A DNA stretch of 64,000 bases from Hyphomicrobium sp. CS1BSMeth3 (lineage in GTDB: Bacteria > Pseudomonadota > Alphaproteobacteria > Rhizobiales > Hyphomicrobiaceae): NCBI RefSeq assembly GCF_900117415.1, contig NZ_FPEI01000006.1, positions 2,647,001 to 2,711,000 of the forward strand. Reading direction: 5' to 3'. Below are positions 44,607 through 54,386 of the stretch, piece by piece. Position numbers and translations under genes: made by a program. The notes beneath the pieces are model-generated. The model searched no databases and was not told the DNA's origin. It saw only the letters and a list, made by a program, of their open reading frames with translations. Every line of letters starts with the position of its first letter. Positions within the stretch are counted from its first letter, which is position 1.

Positions 44607-44717
44607 GATACTAGCCTCGCTATGTCGTCGCGTTGATACAATGTTGGTCGGCGCGCGAGCGCCGCGTCGTCCTCGTGTGTGCGCTGGTCACCTCTATGGT
44701 TTGTCCTCTCGCATCCT

Positions 44718-46094
44718 TCAGGAGCGCGTGCCGGGCGGCTGGTTCGGTGCCTCGGGAAGCATCGTGCCGGTCACCGAGCGCAGAATGTCGAGGTGGCGCG
44801 TGGCCGCCTGCACCTGCGCCGCGGTGACCTTGGAGAGCCGCTCGGGCCACTCCTCGATATCCTTGACGGTCGCGCCCACGGTCAGGGCCCAGCCGTAGCG
44901 GCGCGCAAGCGAGGCCTGATTGTCGCTCTGGAAGATGTACTCGGCGAGATAGGCCTTCTTGGCGCGCTCGAGCTCCGCCTCGGTCACACCGTTCGCAGCG
45001 ACATCGGCGATCACGCTGTCGATGAGCTGCTCGATCTTCTCGAACGGGACGCCGTCGTTCGGCACGGCGAACAATGCGATCTTGCCGAGGTCGCGGGCGG
45101 TGCCGGAGTACCAGCCGCCGGCGCTCGAGGCGACATGCTCATCGACGACGAGCTTCTTGTAGATGCGGCTCGTCGGACCGGAGGCGAGGATCTTCAGCAG
45201 GAGATCGAGGGCCTCGGCCTCGCCCGGCGCGGCATGGGTGTAGGCCGGCGCGATGTAGTGGCGATGCCACGTGCGGCGCCCAGCGCGCGGATCCTTGAGC
45301 TCGATGCGGCGCGCCGCGCGATGCGGCGGCTCGCCGGGACGCTCGACGGTCGACACGTTCGGATTGCGCGGGATCTTGCCATAGGTCGCCTCGGCGAGCT
45401 TGCGCACTTCCTCCGGCGTCACATCGCCGGTCACGACCAGGATGGCATTATTGGGCGCGTAGAAGCGCTTGTAGAATTTCATCGCGTCGTCGCGCGAGAG
45501 CTTGGCCATCTCGTGTTCCCAGCCGATGACCGGGATGCGGTAGGGATGCGCGAGATAGAGCGCAGCGCCCATCTGCTCGTCGAGGATGGCGCTCGGGTTG
45601 TTCTCGACGCGGCTGCGGCGCTCCTCGAGGATGACGTCGCGCTCGGTGAGCACTTCCTTCTCGTCGAGCTTGAGGTTGACCATGCGGTCCGCCTCCATCT
45701 CCATCACCTTGGGGAGACGGTCCTTGGAGACGCGTTGGAAATAAGCGGTGATGTCCTGCGCCGTGAAGGCATTGTCCTGCCCGCCGAGGCGCGAGACGAT
45801 CTTCGAGAACTCTCCCGTCCCGATCTTCTCGGTCGCCTTGAACATCAGGTGCTCGAGGAAGTGGGCGATGCCGGACGTGCCCGGCGGCTCGTCCGCGGCA
45901 CCGACGCGGTACCAGATCATGTGCGTGACGACCGGCGCCCGGTTGTCGGGGACGACCACGACCATCAGGCCATTCGGCAGCGTGAACTCCGTCGCGCGCG
46001 GACCGGTCTGGGCGAGCGACGTAACGGGCATGAGCGAGAGCATGGCTAATCCGATGATCAGGAGGCGAACGTGGACGAAGGCTCGCGTGAGCAT
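44718..46094 (-). CDS. M16 peptidase (zinc protease), catalytic subunit
   Basis: 458-aa exported zinc peptidase. The inverted zinc motif HxxEH is present as H78-F-L-E81-H82 in GIAHFLEHLMF, with the third ligand Glu in the ERDVILEERRSRVEN segment near 150. The signal peptide is residues 1-29 (cleavage near SLAQ). The start MLTRAFVHV has an AGGA site upstream; the in-frame ATG six codons earlier is less likely. Its partner, lacking the zinc motif, follows. Domains: two M16 repeats of about 200 residues. Confidence 0.93.
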   Translation of the reverse strand: MLTRAFVHVRLLIIGLAMLSLMPVTSLAQTGPRATEFTLPNGLMVVVVPDNRAPVVTHMIWYRVGAADEPPGTSGIAHFLEHLMFKATEKIGTGEFSKIVSRLGGQDNAFTAQDITAYFQRVSKDRLPKVMEMEADRMVNLKLDEKEVLTERDVILEERRSRVENNPSAILDEQMGAALYLAHPYRIPVIGWEHEMAKLSRDDAMKFYKRFYAPNNAILVVTGDVTPEEVRKLAEATYGKIPRNPNVSTVERPGEPPHRAARRIELKDPRAGRRTWHRHYIAPAYTHAAPGEAEALDLLLKILASGPTSRIYKKLVVDEHVASSAGGWYSGTARDLGKIALFAVPNDGVPFEKIEQLIDSVIADVAANGVTEAELERAKKAYLAEYIFQSDNQASLARRYGWALTVGATVKDIEEWPERLSKVTAAQVQAATRHLDILRSVTGTMLPEAPNQPPGTRS

Positions 46095-46566
46095 GATCAC
46101 TTTCCTACGCACAGGGATGCGGCAGGCCGCACCTCATTCCGCACATTGCGCCACCAAGCCGGCTACGGGCCGCGGCTCGAAGCCCCCGAGGGCTCCATTG
46201 AACCGCTGGGCGGCACTCTATCGCGTCCAGGGACCGCAAAGGCAGCGGGACCTGCAGACAGCACCTGAGCCGGAGCCGGGCTTGCCGAGAATGGCTCATC
46301 CCAGCAGGGCATTGCAGCGCGAGCGTGGCGATATCGCCACAATTTTCGCACGACTTTGTGATCGAGTTGCACCGCGAACAATGCCACGGGCGGAGTGACC
46401 ACTGTTTTTATTGAATTTTCTGCGTCGCCGCGCGCGGCGAGAGCACAGAGACTAGAGTGGCATAGCCATCACATCTCCGGGCTCGCGGCGTGAATTTCGG
46501 GCCGCGGTGGCCCCAAGTCAAATGACAACATTTTCATGTTCGGGCCCGCTTGCGCGGGGTGTGCGC
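46095..46566. other. Intergenic stretch between M16 and ABC-F genes
   Basis: About 470 bp between the start of the M16 gene and the end of the ABC-F gene. It contains short G+C-rich stems, such as CCCGC-TTGC-GCGGG at 46545-46558, but no T-run, no RNA gene and no coding frame that I would trust. An open frame of 79 codons at 46163-46402 (minus) lacks a ribosome site and family-like sequence. Confidence 0.5.
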
Positions 46567-48465
46567 CTAGGACGCACCCGCTTCGGCCGCCTCCAGCGCC
46601 GCCGAGGCCGTGAGCCAGGCCTCCTCGGCCGCGGCCATCTGCCGGCTGACGTCGGCCCGGGCGATCGAGAGCTTCTGTGCCTTCCCTGGATCCTCATAGG
46701 CGCGCGGGTCGGCGAGCGCCGCGTCGATCTCGGCGCGCTTGGCCGTCAGCTTCTCCAGCTCCTTCTCGGCTGTCTGCACGGCACGGCGGAGCGGCGCGGT
46801 TTCTGCGCGCCGGGCGGCGGCCTCACGACGCTGATCGACGCGCGCGACCTTCGGTGCTGCCGCTGGGTTGGCGCCCTCACGCTGCGCGCGTGCGCGGCCG
46901 CGCTCGGCAAGCAGGTCCGCGCGGTAGCCATCGAGATCGCCGTCGAAGGAGCGCACGGTGCCGCCCTTCACGAGCCACAGGCGATCGACGCACGCCTCGA
47001 TCAGATGGCGATCGTGGCTGATGAGGATCACGGCACCGGGGAAGTCGTTGAGCGCCTGGATGAGCGCCTCGCGGCTGTCGACGTCGAGATGGTTCGTCGG
47101 CTCGTCGAGAATGAGCAGGTGCGGCGCATGGAAGGCGGTCAACGCCAGGAGCAGGCGCGCCTTCTCGCCGCCCGAGAGGTTGGATGCCTTGGTGTCGGCC
47201 TTGTCGTGCGAGAAGCCCCATGAGCCGAGGCGCGTGCGCTTCTGGGCCTCGGTCGCATCCGGCATGAGCGCTGCGATCTGGTCATAGGGCGACCAGCCGG
47301 GGTTCAGGTCATCGAGCTGGTGCTGGGCGAAATAGCCGACGCTCACGCGCTGCGCCCCGAGGACCTGCCCGGTCATGGGCTGAAGCCGACCCGCGAGCAG
47401 CTTGGCGAACGTGCTCTTGCCGTTGCCGTTCTGGCCGAGCAGCGCGATGCGATCGTCCTGGTCCACATTGAGATTGAGACGGGTCAGAATGGGGGCGCCC
47501 GGCTCATAGCCGACGGCCGCATCCTCGATCTTGAGCAGCGGGCTCGCGAGCAGTTTCTGCGGCGCCGGCAGGCGGATCGGCACGACGCTCTCGTCCACCT
47601 GCGCGGCAATGGGCTTCATGCGGGCGAGCGCCTTGATGCGGCTCTGCGCCTGCGTCGCCTTGGAAGCCTTGGCCTTGAAACGGATGATGAAGGCCTCGAT
47701 GCGCGCGCGTTCCTCCTCCTGGCGCCTGGCGAGCTTCGTCTCGAGACGCTGCTTCTCGCGACGCGCCTCCTCGAAGTCGTCGTAGCCACCCGCGTAGAGC
47801 GTGAGCTTGCCGCGATCCAGATGGAGGATGTGGCCGACCGCGCGGTTCAGGAGATCGCGGTCATGGCTGATGATGACGACCGTGTGCGGATAGGTGCGCA
47901 GGTACGTCTCGAGCCAGAGCGTGCCTTCGAGATCGAGATAGTTCGTCGGCTCGTCGAGCAGCAGGATATCCGGCTCGAGAAAGAGAATGGCCGCGAGCGC
48001 CACGCGCATCCGCCAGCCGCCGGAGAATTCCCGGCAGGCGCGCGCCTGCGCTTCCTCATCGAAACCGAGGCCGGCAAGGATCTGCGCGGCGCGCGAGGGT
48101 GCCGAATGGGCATCGATGTCGCCGAGCCGCTCGTGGATGGCGGCAATGCGATGGGGATCCGCTGCCGTCTCGGCCTCGGCGAGGAGTGCCGCGCGCTCCG
48201 CATCCTGGGAAAGCACCCACTCGATGAGCGAGTCGGCGCCGCCCGGCGCCTCCTGCGCGACATGGCCGACCTTGAGCCCACGCGGAATGCTGATCCCACC
48301 GTCGTCGGGTGAGAGATCGCCGATGATGAGCTTGAAGAGTGTCGTCTTGCCGGCGCCATTGCGCCCGACGAGCCCGACCTTGTGGCCCGATGGAATCGCG
48401 CAGGTGGCGCCCGACAGGATCGGGCGCCCCTCAATACGGTAAGTCAGGTCATTGACGTGGAGCAT
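46567..48465 (-). CDS. ABC-F family ATP-binding cassette protein
   Basis: 632-aa soluble twin-ATPase of the ABC-F group, which acts on ribosomes rather than in transport. The first NBD has Walker A GLVGRNGAGKTTLF near residue 32 and signature EFSGGWRMRVALA near 145. The linker is arginine-rich (REKQRLETKLARRQEEE). The second NBD has Walker A LLGQNGNGKSTFAK near 340 and LSGGEKARLLLAL near 430. A C-terminal coiled coil (RRAVQTAEKELEKLTAKRAEIDAALAD) resembles the Uup/YheS types. No drug-resistance context is visible. Confidence 0.92.
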   Translation of the reverse strand: MLHVNDLTYRIEGRPILSGATCAIPSGHKVGLVGRNGAGKTTLFKLIIGDLSPDDGGISIPRGLKVGHVAQEAPGGADSLIEWVLSQDAERAALLAEAETAADPHRIAAIHERLGDIDAHSAPSRAAQILAGLGFDEEAQARACREFSGGWRMRVALAAILFLEPDILLLDEPTNYLDLEGTLWLETYLRTYPHTVVIISHDRDLLNRAVGHILHLDRGKLTLYAGGYDDFEEARREKQRLETKLARRQEEERARIEAFIIRFKAKASKATQAQSRIKALARMKPIAAQVDESVVPIRLPAPQKLLASPLLKIEDAAVGYEPGAPILTRLNLNVDQDDRIALLGQNGNGKSTFAKLLAGRLQPMTGQVLGAQRVSVGYFAQHQLDDLNPGWSPYDQIAALMPDATEAQKRTRLGSWGFSHDKADTKASNLSGGEKARLLLALTAFHAPHLLILDEPTNHLDVDSREALIQALNDFPGAVILISHDRHLIEACVDRLWLVKGGTVRSFDGDLDGYRADLLAERGRARAQREGANPAAAPKVARVDQRREAAARRAETAPLRRAVQTAEKELEKLTAKRAEIDAALADPRAYEDPGKAQKLSIARADVSRQMAAAEEAWLTASAALEAAEAGAS

Positions 48466-48510
48466 GGCGGGGCAGATAGCCCAACTCCGCCGTTCCTGTC
48501 ACCCGCCACC

Positions 48511-49176
48511 TCAGCCGAGCTGGGCTCGCAATGCCGCCGCAGCCGCGATTGGCCCCAGGACGAACGCGCCGAGCGAGATCGCGCCGAGGATCATGAGCGA
48601 GGGCTCCGAGCCGCCGGGCCCCAGCAGCGAGGCGATAGCGCCGATGCCGAAAATGAGCGTCGGGATGTAGAGCGGCAGCACCAGCAGCGCGATCAGCAGG
48701 CTGCCGCGGCGGCTGCGCAGCGTGAGCGCCGCGCCGATCGTGCCGATAAAGCTGATCGCCGGCGTGCCGACCAGCATGGTCGCGAGCAGCGGCGGATAGG
48801 CGGCGAATTCCAGATTGAGCATGAGCCCGAGTATGGGCGCGAGTAGCGTCAGCGGCAGGGCCGTCGAGAGCCAGTGCGCGAGGCCCTTGGCGACAACGAC
48901 CGCTTCGAGCGGCAGAGAGCCGGTCGCCAGCACGTCCAGCGAGCCATCCTCGAGGTCCGTCTCGAAGAGCCGCCCGAGCGTAAGCAGTGCCGACAGCAGC
49001 AAGGCCAGCCAGAGCAGCCCCGGCGCAATGCGCGAGAGGAGCGCCATGTCCGGCCCGAGGCCCAAGGGCAGCATCGCGACGACGATGAGATAAAAGCCGA
49101 GCGCGGCGCCGAGTGCGCTTCCTTCGCGGAAAGCCAAATTGAGATCGCGCGCGAGCAGGGCGAAGAAGGCTCTCAT
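48511..49176 (-). CDS. ccmB: Heme exporter protein CcmB
   Basis: 221-aa six-span permease that forms the CcmAB ABC transporter used to release holo-CcmE during cytochrome c maturation. The N-terminal amphipathic MRAFFALLARDLNLAFREG and the LFETDLEDGSLDVLATGSLPL loop near 75-95 are diagnostic. Its start overlaps the ccmA stop by 4 bp. ccmC, D and G are about 33 kb away on the other strand. Confidence 0.94.
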   Translation of the reverse strand: MRAFFALLARDLNLAFREGSALGAALGFYLIVVAMLPLGLGPDMALLSRIAPGLLWLALLLSALLTLGRLFETDLEDGSLDVLATGSLPLEAVVVAKGLAHWLSTALPLTLLAPILGLMLNLEFAAYPPLLATMLVGTPAISFIGTIGAALTLRSRRGSLLIALLVLPLYIPTLIFGIGAIASLLGPGGSEPSLMILGAISLGAFVLGPIAAAAALRAQLG

Positions 49177-49802
49177 GGGGCTACGACCTCGCCCGGAGCC
49201 GGCGCAGCGAGTTCGAGGATGCGCGCACCAGCAAGGCCGAGCGGCCCATGCGTTGCAGCGATGAGCATCCCGCCAGCATCGAGGTGCCGCTGCATGAACC
49301 CGGCAAGAAGGGCCTGCGAGGCCACGTCGAGCGCTGCCGTCGGCTCATCGAGCAGCCACAGCGGTCTGTGCGCCAGCAGGAGACGCGCAAGACCGAGCCG
49401 CCGCTTCTGTCCGGCCGAGAGATAGGCCGCAGGCACCTCGGCGATGTCGGCGAGGTGGATGATTTCGAGGACATCCTCGACCGCGCGGACATCGCCGCCG
49501 AGGAAGCGCGCCCAGAAACGGGCATTCTCGCTCACCGTCAGGCCGGGCTTCACGCCATTGGCATGCCCGACATAATGGGCGAGCTCGCCGACTGCAGCCC
49601 CATCATCCGCCCCACCTTCGAGGCGGATCGCGCCGGCCTCCGGCACGATGAAACCCGCGAGCGCGCGGAGCAGCGTCGTCTTGCCGACGCCGTTGGGCCC
49701 GGTCAGGACGAGCGCCTCACCGGCGTCGACGGCAAAGGACAGGCCCTCGATCAGTCGCCGCTCGCCGCGGGAAAGTATGAGATCGTCCGCGACGAGGCGC
49801 AT
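49173..49802 (-). CDS. ccmA: Heme exporter ATP-binding protein CcmA
   Basis: 209-aa ABC ATPase of cytochrome c maturation. Walker A is LTGPNGVGKTTLLRAL near residues 33-48, the signature is YLSAGQKRRLGLARLLL near 130 and Walker B is LWLLDEPTAALD near 155. The unusual QKRR-type signature is typical of CcmA. It couples to ccmB through an ATGA overlap. The isovaleryl-CoA dehydrogenase gene ends 15 bp upstream on the same strand. Confidence 0.95.
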   Translation of the reverse strand: MRLVADDLILSRGERRLIEGLSFAVDAGEALVLTGPNGVGKTTLLRALAGFIVPEAGAIRLEGGADDGAAVGELAHYVGHANGVKPGLTVSENARFWARFLGGDVRAVEDVLEIIHLADIAEVPAAYLSAGQKRRLGLARLLLAHRPLWLLDEPTAALDVASQALLAGFMQRHLDAGGMLIAATHGPLGLAGARILELAAPAPGEVVAP

Positions 49803-49817
49803 GCTGGATCTGCCCGC

Positions 49818-50993
49818 TCAGGCCGTCTCGTTGAAGATCTCGCGGCCGATCAGCATCCGGCGGATCTCGCTCGTGCCGGCGCCGATCTCGTAGAGCTTCG
49901 CGTCGCGCAGCAGCCGACCGGTCGGCGACTCGTTGATGTAGCCCGTGCCGCCGAGGAGCTGGATGGCATCGAGCGCGATCTTGGTCGCCCGCTCTGCCGC
50001 GAAGAGGATCGCGCCTGCCGCATCCTTGCGCGTCGTCTGCCCGCGATCGCAGGCCTTGGCGACGGCATAGACATAAGCGCGCGCCGCATTCATCTCGGTG
50101 TACATGTCGGCGACCTTGCCCTGCACGAGCTGGAAGGTGCCGATCGGCTGGCCGAACTGCTTGCGCTCGTGGATGTAGGGCAGCACGACGTCCAAGGCGG
50201 CCTGCATGATGCCGACCGGTCCGCCGGCGAGCACCGCACGCTCGTAGTCGAGGCCGCTCATGAGCACGTTCACGCCCTTGCCGATGCCGCCGAGAATGTT
50301 CTCGGCCGGCACTTCGCAATCCTCGAACACGAGCTCGCCCGTCGACGAGCCGCGCATACCGAGCTTGTCGAGCTTCTGGGCGACCTTGAAGCCGGGCGTG
50401 TCGGTTTCCACGAGGAACGCCGTAATGCCGCGCGGACCGGCTGCCAGATCGGTCTTCGCGTAGACGATGATGACCTGGGCGTCGGGCGAGTTGGTGATCC
50501 ACATCTTCGTGCCGTTGAGGACGTAGCGGTCGCCCTTCTTCTCGGCGCGGAGCTGCATGGAGACGACATCCGAGCCAGCGCCGGCCTCGCTCATGGCGAG
50601 CGAGCCGACATGCTCGCCGGAAATGAGCGCCGGAAGGTACTTGCGCTTCTGCGCCTCGCTGCCATTGCGGCGGATCTGATTGACGCAGAGATTGGAGTGC
50701 GCGCCGTAGGAAAGGCCGACCGAGGCCGAGCCGCGCGAGACTTCCTCCATGGCAACGACGTGCTCGAGATAGCCGAGGCCGGAGCCGCCATACTCCTCCT
50801 CGACCGTGATGCCGTGCAGACCGAGCGCGCCCATGCGCGGCCAAAGCTCACGAGGAAAGCGGTCGGTCCGATCGATCTCTGCGGCAATGGGGGCGATCTC
50901 GTCGGCCGTGAAGGAACGGACCGTGTCGCGGAGCTGGTCGGCCGTCTCGCCGAGGTCGAAGTCGAGTGTCGGATACTGGTTGGAGATCGACAT
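49818..50993 (-). CDS. ivd: Isovaleryl-CoA dehydrogenase
   Basis: 391-aa FAD acyl-CoA dehydrogenase of leucine catabolism: isovaleryl-CoA to 3-methylcrotonyl-CoA, electrons to ETF. The signatures [15 protein letters not shown] near residue 130 and [33 protein letters not shown] at the C terminus are present. The catalytic base of the IVD type is Glu in [13 protein letters not shown] (about 248), which distinguishes it from most other acyl-CoA dehydrogenases. No other leucine-pathway genes lie in the window. Confidence 0.9.
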   Translation of the reverse strand: MSISNQYPTLDFDLGETADQLRDTVRSFTADEIAPIAAEIDRTDRFPRELWPRMGALGLHGITVEEEYGGSGLGYLEHVVAMEEVSRGSASVGLSYGAHSNLCVNQIRRNGSEAQKRKYLPALISGEHVGSLAMSEAGAGSDVVSMQLRAEKKGDRYVLNGTKMWITNSPDAQVIIVYAKTDLAAGPRGITAFLVETDTPGFKVAQKLDKLGMRGSSTGELVFEDCEVPAENILGGIGKGVNVLMSGLDYERAVLAGGPVGIMQAALDVVLPYIHERKQFGQPIGTFQLVQGKVADMYTEMNAARAYVYAVAKACDRGQTTRKDAAGAILFAAERATKIALDAIQLLGGTGYINESPTGRLLRDAKLYEIGAGTSEIRRMLIGREIFNETA

Positions 50994-51286
50994 GATGAGC
51001 CTCGTGATGGCTTGCGACCGGAAGGCTTGCGCGGCGCAGTGAGCCCGTCGGTATCCGGGCGCACGCCCAAGCGCAAGCGGGGGACCCTCCGCTCGGAAGC
51101 AATTTCCAGTACCGCCCGGCTCTGCGCCTCACATCGCACTAGTTCGAGAGCGCAAAAGGGCAACACACCCCTGGATAGTATCGCCCAGAGGATAAATCAT
51201 GCTGGACGCCCGGAAAGCCGCTTTTGCATATTTGGCGCCGGTCTCGCGTCCTTTCGCCCTACCATGAATTTCCGGGAGCATACAGA

Positions 51287-52120
51287 ATGAGCCGCTTCAC
51301 GCTATCTGCCATCGTGCTGGGGCTCGGACTTGCGATCGGATCGGCCCTCGCGCCACCCGTCTCGGCCCAGGCGCCGTCGGAAGCCGCAGAGACCGCGCTA
51401 TGGGACAGCGTGAAGGATTCCCGCGATCCGGCCGAGATCCAAACTTACCTGGACAAATTCCCGAACGGCATCTTCGCGCCGCTGGCCCGCATTCGGCTGA
51501 GAAACCTCAAGGGCGGGGGCTCCGCTGCCCCTGGTTCCAGTGCGGGCACGCAGCCGCAACAGCAGTCGACTACGGCCTCGGCGCTCACGAGCGAATCGAT
51601 CATCCGCGAAGTGCAGGACCGGCTCTATAATCTCAATTACCAGATCGCTACGCGGAACGGCCGCATGAACGACCAGACGCGTGAGGCAATCCGCCAGTGG
51701 CAGTCCAATATCAAGCAGCCGGTGACCGGCGATGTCTCCGTCGCGCAGCTCGCCACGCTCCGCCGCGCGCAGCTTCCGACAACATGGGGGGCGCTCGCGT
51801 ACTACTCCAAGGGCGCATCGGCGACAGTGTGGAACCGGCCGACCCGCGAGATCGCCGAGCGGGAAGCGTTGGCAGCGTGCCGGAAGAATGCCGGCGCGCC
51901 GTGCCAGGTGCTGAGTGTGGCCAATAAGATCTGCGGGGCGCTCGGCTTCTACAATGCCGTCATCAGTGGCCGCCAGCACTGGGGCGCCTATGCCTCGGTC
52001 CGCCCCACGCTCGGACAGGCGACGGACCACGCACTCTCAGAATGCCGCAAGCAGTCCAAGCAGCCGAACGCCTGCGGCGTCCGCGTCACCGTCTGCGCCG
52101 ACGGCAGCCACCAGCGCTAG
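51287..52120 (+). CDS. Exported DUF4189-domain protein with peptidoglycan-binding-like region
   Basis: 277-aa secreted protein. The signal peptide is residues 1-28 (LSAIVLGLGLAIGSALAPPVSAQ). Residues 33-70 (ALWDSVKDSRDPAEIQTYLDKFPNG) resemble the caspase-associated/SEL-like linker seen in related proteins. A peptidoglycan-binding-like three-helix unit follows (VQDRLYNLNYQIATRNGRMNDQTREAIRQWQ, about 105-140). The C-terminal DUF4189 domain (170-277) has four cysteines likely to form two disulfides. Residues before the signal peptide in the same frame are not used. Function unknown; the envelope is the likely site. Confidence 0.8.
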   Translation: MSRFTLSAIVLGLGLAIGSALAPPVSAQAPSEAAETALWDSVKDSRDPAEIQTYLDKFPNGIFAPLARIRLRNLKGGGSAAPGSSAGTQPQQQSTTASALTSESIIREVQDRLYNLNYQIATRNGRMNDQTREAIRQWQSNIKQPVTGDVSVAQLATLRRAQLPTTWGALAYYSKGASATVWNRPTREIAEREALAACRKNAGAPCQVLSVANKICGALGFYNAVISGRQHWGAYASVRPTLGQATDHALSECRKQSKQPNACGVRVTVCADGSHQR

Positions 52121-52147
52121 CCGTGACGCCGTCGGGCGTCGCCTGCT

Positions 52148-52396
52148 TCAGGCGACGCGCTTCACCGGACGGGCGCAGAGCGCATCCGCGATCATCTCCA
52201 CCGCGCGGCCCCAGTCGAGCGCGCCCTCGGCTTTCACGCCGAACGCGGCAACGGCATCGGTCGGGCTGCCGCCATCGCGAAAGACGCGGGCACAGGCCTG
52301 CCGCGCATAGCCGACCGACTGATGCCAGTGCGCGGGGCTGACGCTGCGGGGCGTGTTGGCGGAGAGGTCGGCATTGGTGGTGACGATCATCGTCAT
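52148..52396 (-). CDS. Small hypothetical protein
   Basis: 82-aa protein, unrecognised. A GGAGG site lies 8 bp before the ATG, which supports translation. It has an N-terminal polar part (MTMIVTTNADLSANTPRSVS), then a likely helical region VGYARQACARVFRDGGSPTDAVAAFGVKAEG. No transmembrane segment or known motif. It is convergent with the DUF4189 gene, 27 bp apart. Confidence 0.6.
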   Translation of the reverse strand: MTMIVTTNADLSANTPRSVSPAHWHQSVGYARQACARVFRDGGSPTDAVAAFGVKAEGALDWGRAVEMIADALCARPVKRVA

Positions 52397-53573
52397 GGCA
52401 GTTGCCTCCGAATACAGGTGACCTCGTCATGAGGCCGACTACTGATCTGCCCAACGTTGCGGGCGGTTACGCGTTGCCGCTCGACTGGAGCAGCCTGTGG
52501 AAAAGAGGCCGGCGAGCACACGAGAGCTGTGCGACGCAACGCACAACCTTGATACGCGCCGCGGTCATGGACCTCAGGGTCCGCGCTCCAGCGCGCTCGC
52601 CGGTAATTTGGAGCCTTCTGGGGGGAGGTCGGGCTCCAAATGGAATTCAGTGGGGGGTCTTGTGCGCAGGACGCGGCAAACCCGCTTCACTGCGCTTCGA
52701 CACGACGCTCGACATCACGGCAAGAAACACGTCGCCGATCGGACGCCACTCGGAACTCGCTACTGGACTCGCACTCGGCTCGGCGGCACGGACACGCATG
52801 GACACGACGATACATCCTTCCCGGACAGCACCCTGGGACGAACGCGGAACTAAACCAACAAGGTGGGAACTAAGACAGAAGACGGGAACGCTGACGCGAC
52901 GCTACAGGACGCAACTTCACTGCTACCGGCACCTTCAAGGCGGCGAGCCGCGACGCAATACTGGCGAACAGCTCCACACGTGCGACTCGCCTTGCCTTGA
53001 GGAGCGCTCGACTGATGACGCTCTTTGGGGTAGTGGGCCGACCGGTAACGGTGGCCTTCGGCATCACACGCAAATGAGACGCGAACTCGGACGCAACACG
53101 ACGCGACGCAACTGAACGCAAACTCGAACGCTTACTCTCGGGCGACTTCTTTACGCTGGTCGAAACGCTGACCGAACTTGACTGCCCTGACGCAACGCAA
53201 CGATTGAAAAGCACCGAGCTGGGGGCTACGCGGGACTGGGACGCAGACTTGGACTCACTCACCACCCATGCTCCTTCCGGCTCGCTTACGCTTGACGATC
53301 AGCCGTGCTCGGCGAACAAGTGCACTTAACCGTTGTTTTGTGGCGACACCCGGACGCAAAATTGGTGAATCGGAGAATTTGGATTGACAGGCATTCATCC
53401 TGCTTCGTTCTCCACAACATGTTGGGGGTTGCCCCTGTTCGGGCTACAGTTCTCGCCTTCGTCGCCTGTGGAAAACCCAACGGGTTTCGGGCGATTTCTC
53501 CGCAAAATCGATGTTTCGGACGGCGCCGCACCGAAACGAATCACATTGGACGGCGCGTTGGACGATTCGCGAC
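52397..53573. other. 1.2-kb gap without a recognisable gene, rich in GACGCAA words
   Basis: No family-like protein in any frame; the open frames here are T/R- or S/R-rich and lack ribosome sites. The 7-mer GACGCAA occurs seven times, all in plus orientation, at 52533, 52908, 52952, 53090, 53105, 53189 and 53353. Also visible are a 10-bp stem at 52606-52641 and AAACCC-AAC-GGGTTT at 53473-53487. No tRNA arms were found. It could be a degraded gene, a non-coding RNA or simple spacer. Confidence 0.5.
52606..52641. other. 10-bp perfect stem-loop in the gap
   Basis: ATTTGGAGCC (52606-52615) pairs with GGCTCCAAAT (52632-52641) around a 16-nt G-rich loop (TTCTGGGGGGAGGTCG). No T-run follows on either strand, so it is not an ordinary terminator. 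Confidence 0.5.
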
Positions 53574-54386
53574 ATGAACCGGCAGAAGTCTCATCCTCAT
53601 CACCACGCGGCGGCTCGAAACCGTGACGACGAGGGCCCCATACGGCTCTATGGCATTCATGCGGTCGCGGCGGCGCTGGCCAATCCCGCACGCGAGATCG
53701 GCCGGCTTCTGCTGACCGACAATGCCGAGCACCGGCTCGGGCCCGCCATCACCGCGCGCGAGGCGAAGTCGCAAAAGGTGACGCCGCGCGACCTCGACCG
53801 CCTGCTCGGCGCCGATACCGTCCATCAGGGCGCGCTGCTCGAGACGGCGGACCTCCCCGAGCCGACTCTGGAGGAGCTCGCGGCGGCGAGCGCGGCGAGC
53901 GGCCCGCTGATCGTGCTCGATCAGGTCACGGACCCGCACAATGTGGGGGCGATCCTGCGCTCGGGCGCCGTGCTGGGCGCCGGCGGACTCATCATGACGC
54001 GGCGCCACAGCCCGCCACTCTCGGGCGCGCTCGCCAAAGCGGCCTCCGGGGGGCTCGAGGTTGTACCGGTCGCGCTGGTTGCGAACCTCGCGCGGGCGCT
54101 CGAGGAGCTTGGCGAGCTCGGCGTGCGCCGCATCGGGCTCGATGGCGATGGGGATGTCACGATCGATGCGGCCGGCTTCGAGGGCGCCGTGGCGTTGGTG
54201 ATGGGCGCGGAGGGCAAGGGCCTGAGACGCCTCACGCGCGAGAGCTGCGACGTGCTGGCGCGCGTCCCGGCGGCCGGCAGCTTTGCCTCGCTCAATGTCT
54301 CGAATGCCGCTGCTGTGGCGCTCTATGCAGCGGCGCGGGGGCGCTCGGCTGTCCCCTCTCCCCGTCCTTCACGGGGAGAGGGTTAG
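53574..54386 (+). CDS. rlmB: 23S rRNA (guanosine-2'-O)-methyltransferase RlmB
   Basis: 270-aa TrmH-type SPOUT methyltransferase for G2251 of 23S rRNA. The N-terminal substrate-binding domain (18-95) begins RLYGIHAVAAALANP. SPOUT motifs are LDQVTDPHNVGAILRSGAVLGA near 123-144, ALVMGAEGKGLRRL near 217 and PAAGSFASLNVSNAAAVALYA near 237-257. The last 11 residues (VPSPRPSRGEG) and the stop codon are encoded by a dispersed palindromic repeat. The start MNRQKSHPHH follows a His-rich N terminus; an in-frame ATG 21 codons earlier is less likely. Confidence 0.93.
   Translation: MNRQKSHPHHHAAARNRDDEGPIRLYGIHAVAAALANPAREIGRLLLTDNAEHRLGPAITAREAKSQKVTPRDLDRLLGADTVHQGALLETADLPEPTLEELAAASAASGPLIVLDQVTDPHNVGAILRSGAVLGAGGLIMTRRHSPPLSGALAKAASGGLEVVPVALVANLARALEELGELGVRRIGLDGDGDVTIDAAGFEGAVALVMGAEGKGLRRLTRESCDVLARVPAAGSFASLNVSNAAAVALYAAARGRSAVPSPRPSRGEG

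Noticed and set aside
52402-53115. 237-codon plus-strand open frame in the gap
   Set aside because: Thr/Arg-rich, no motif, no ribosome site; not credible as a gene without homologues.
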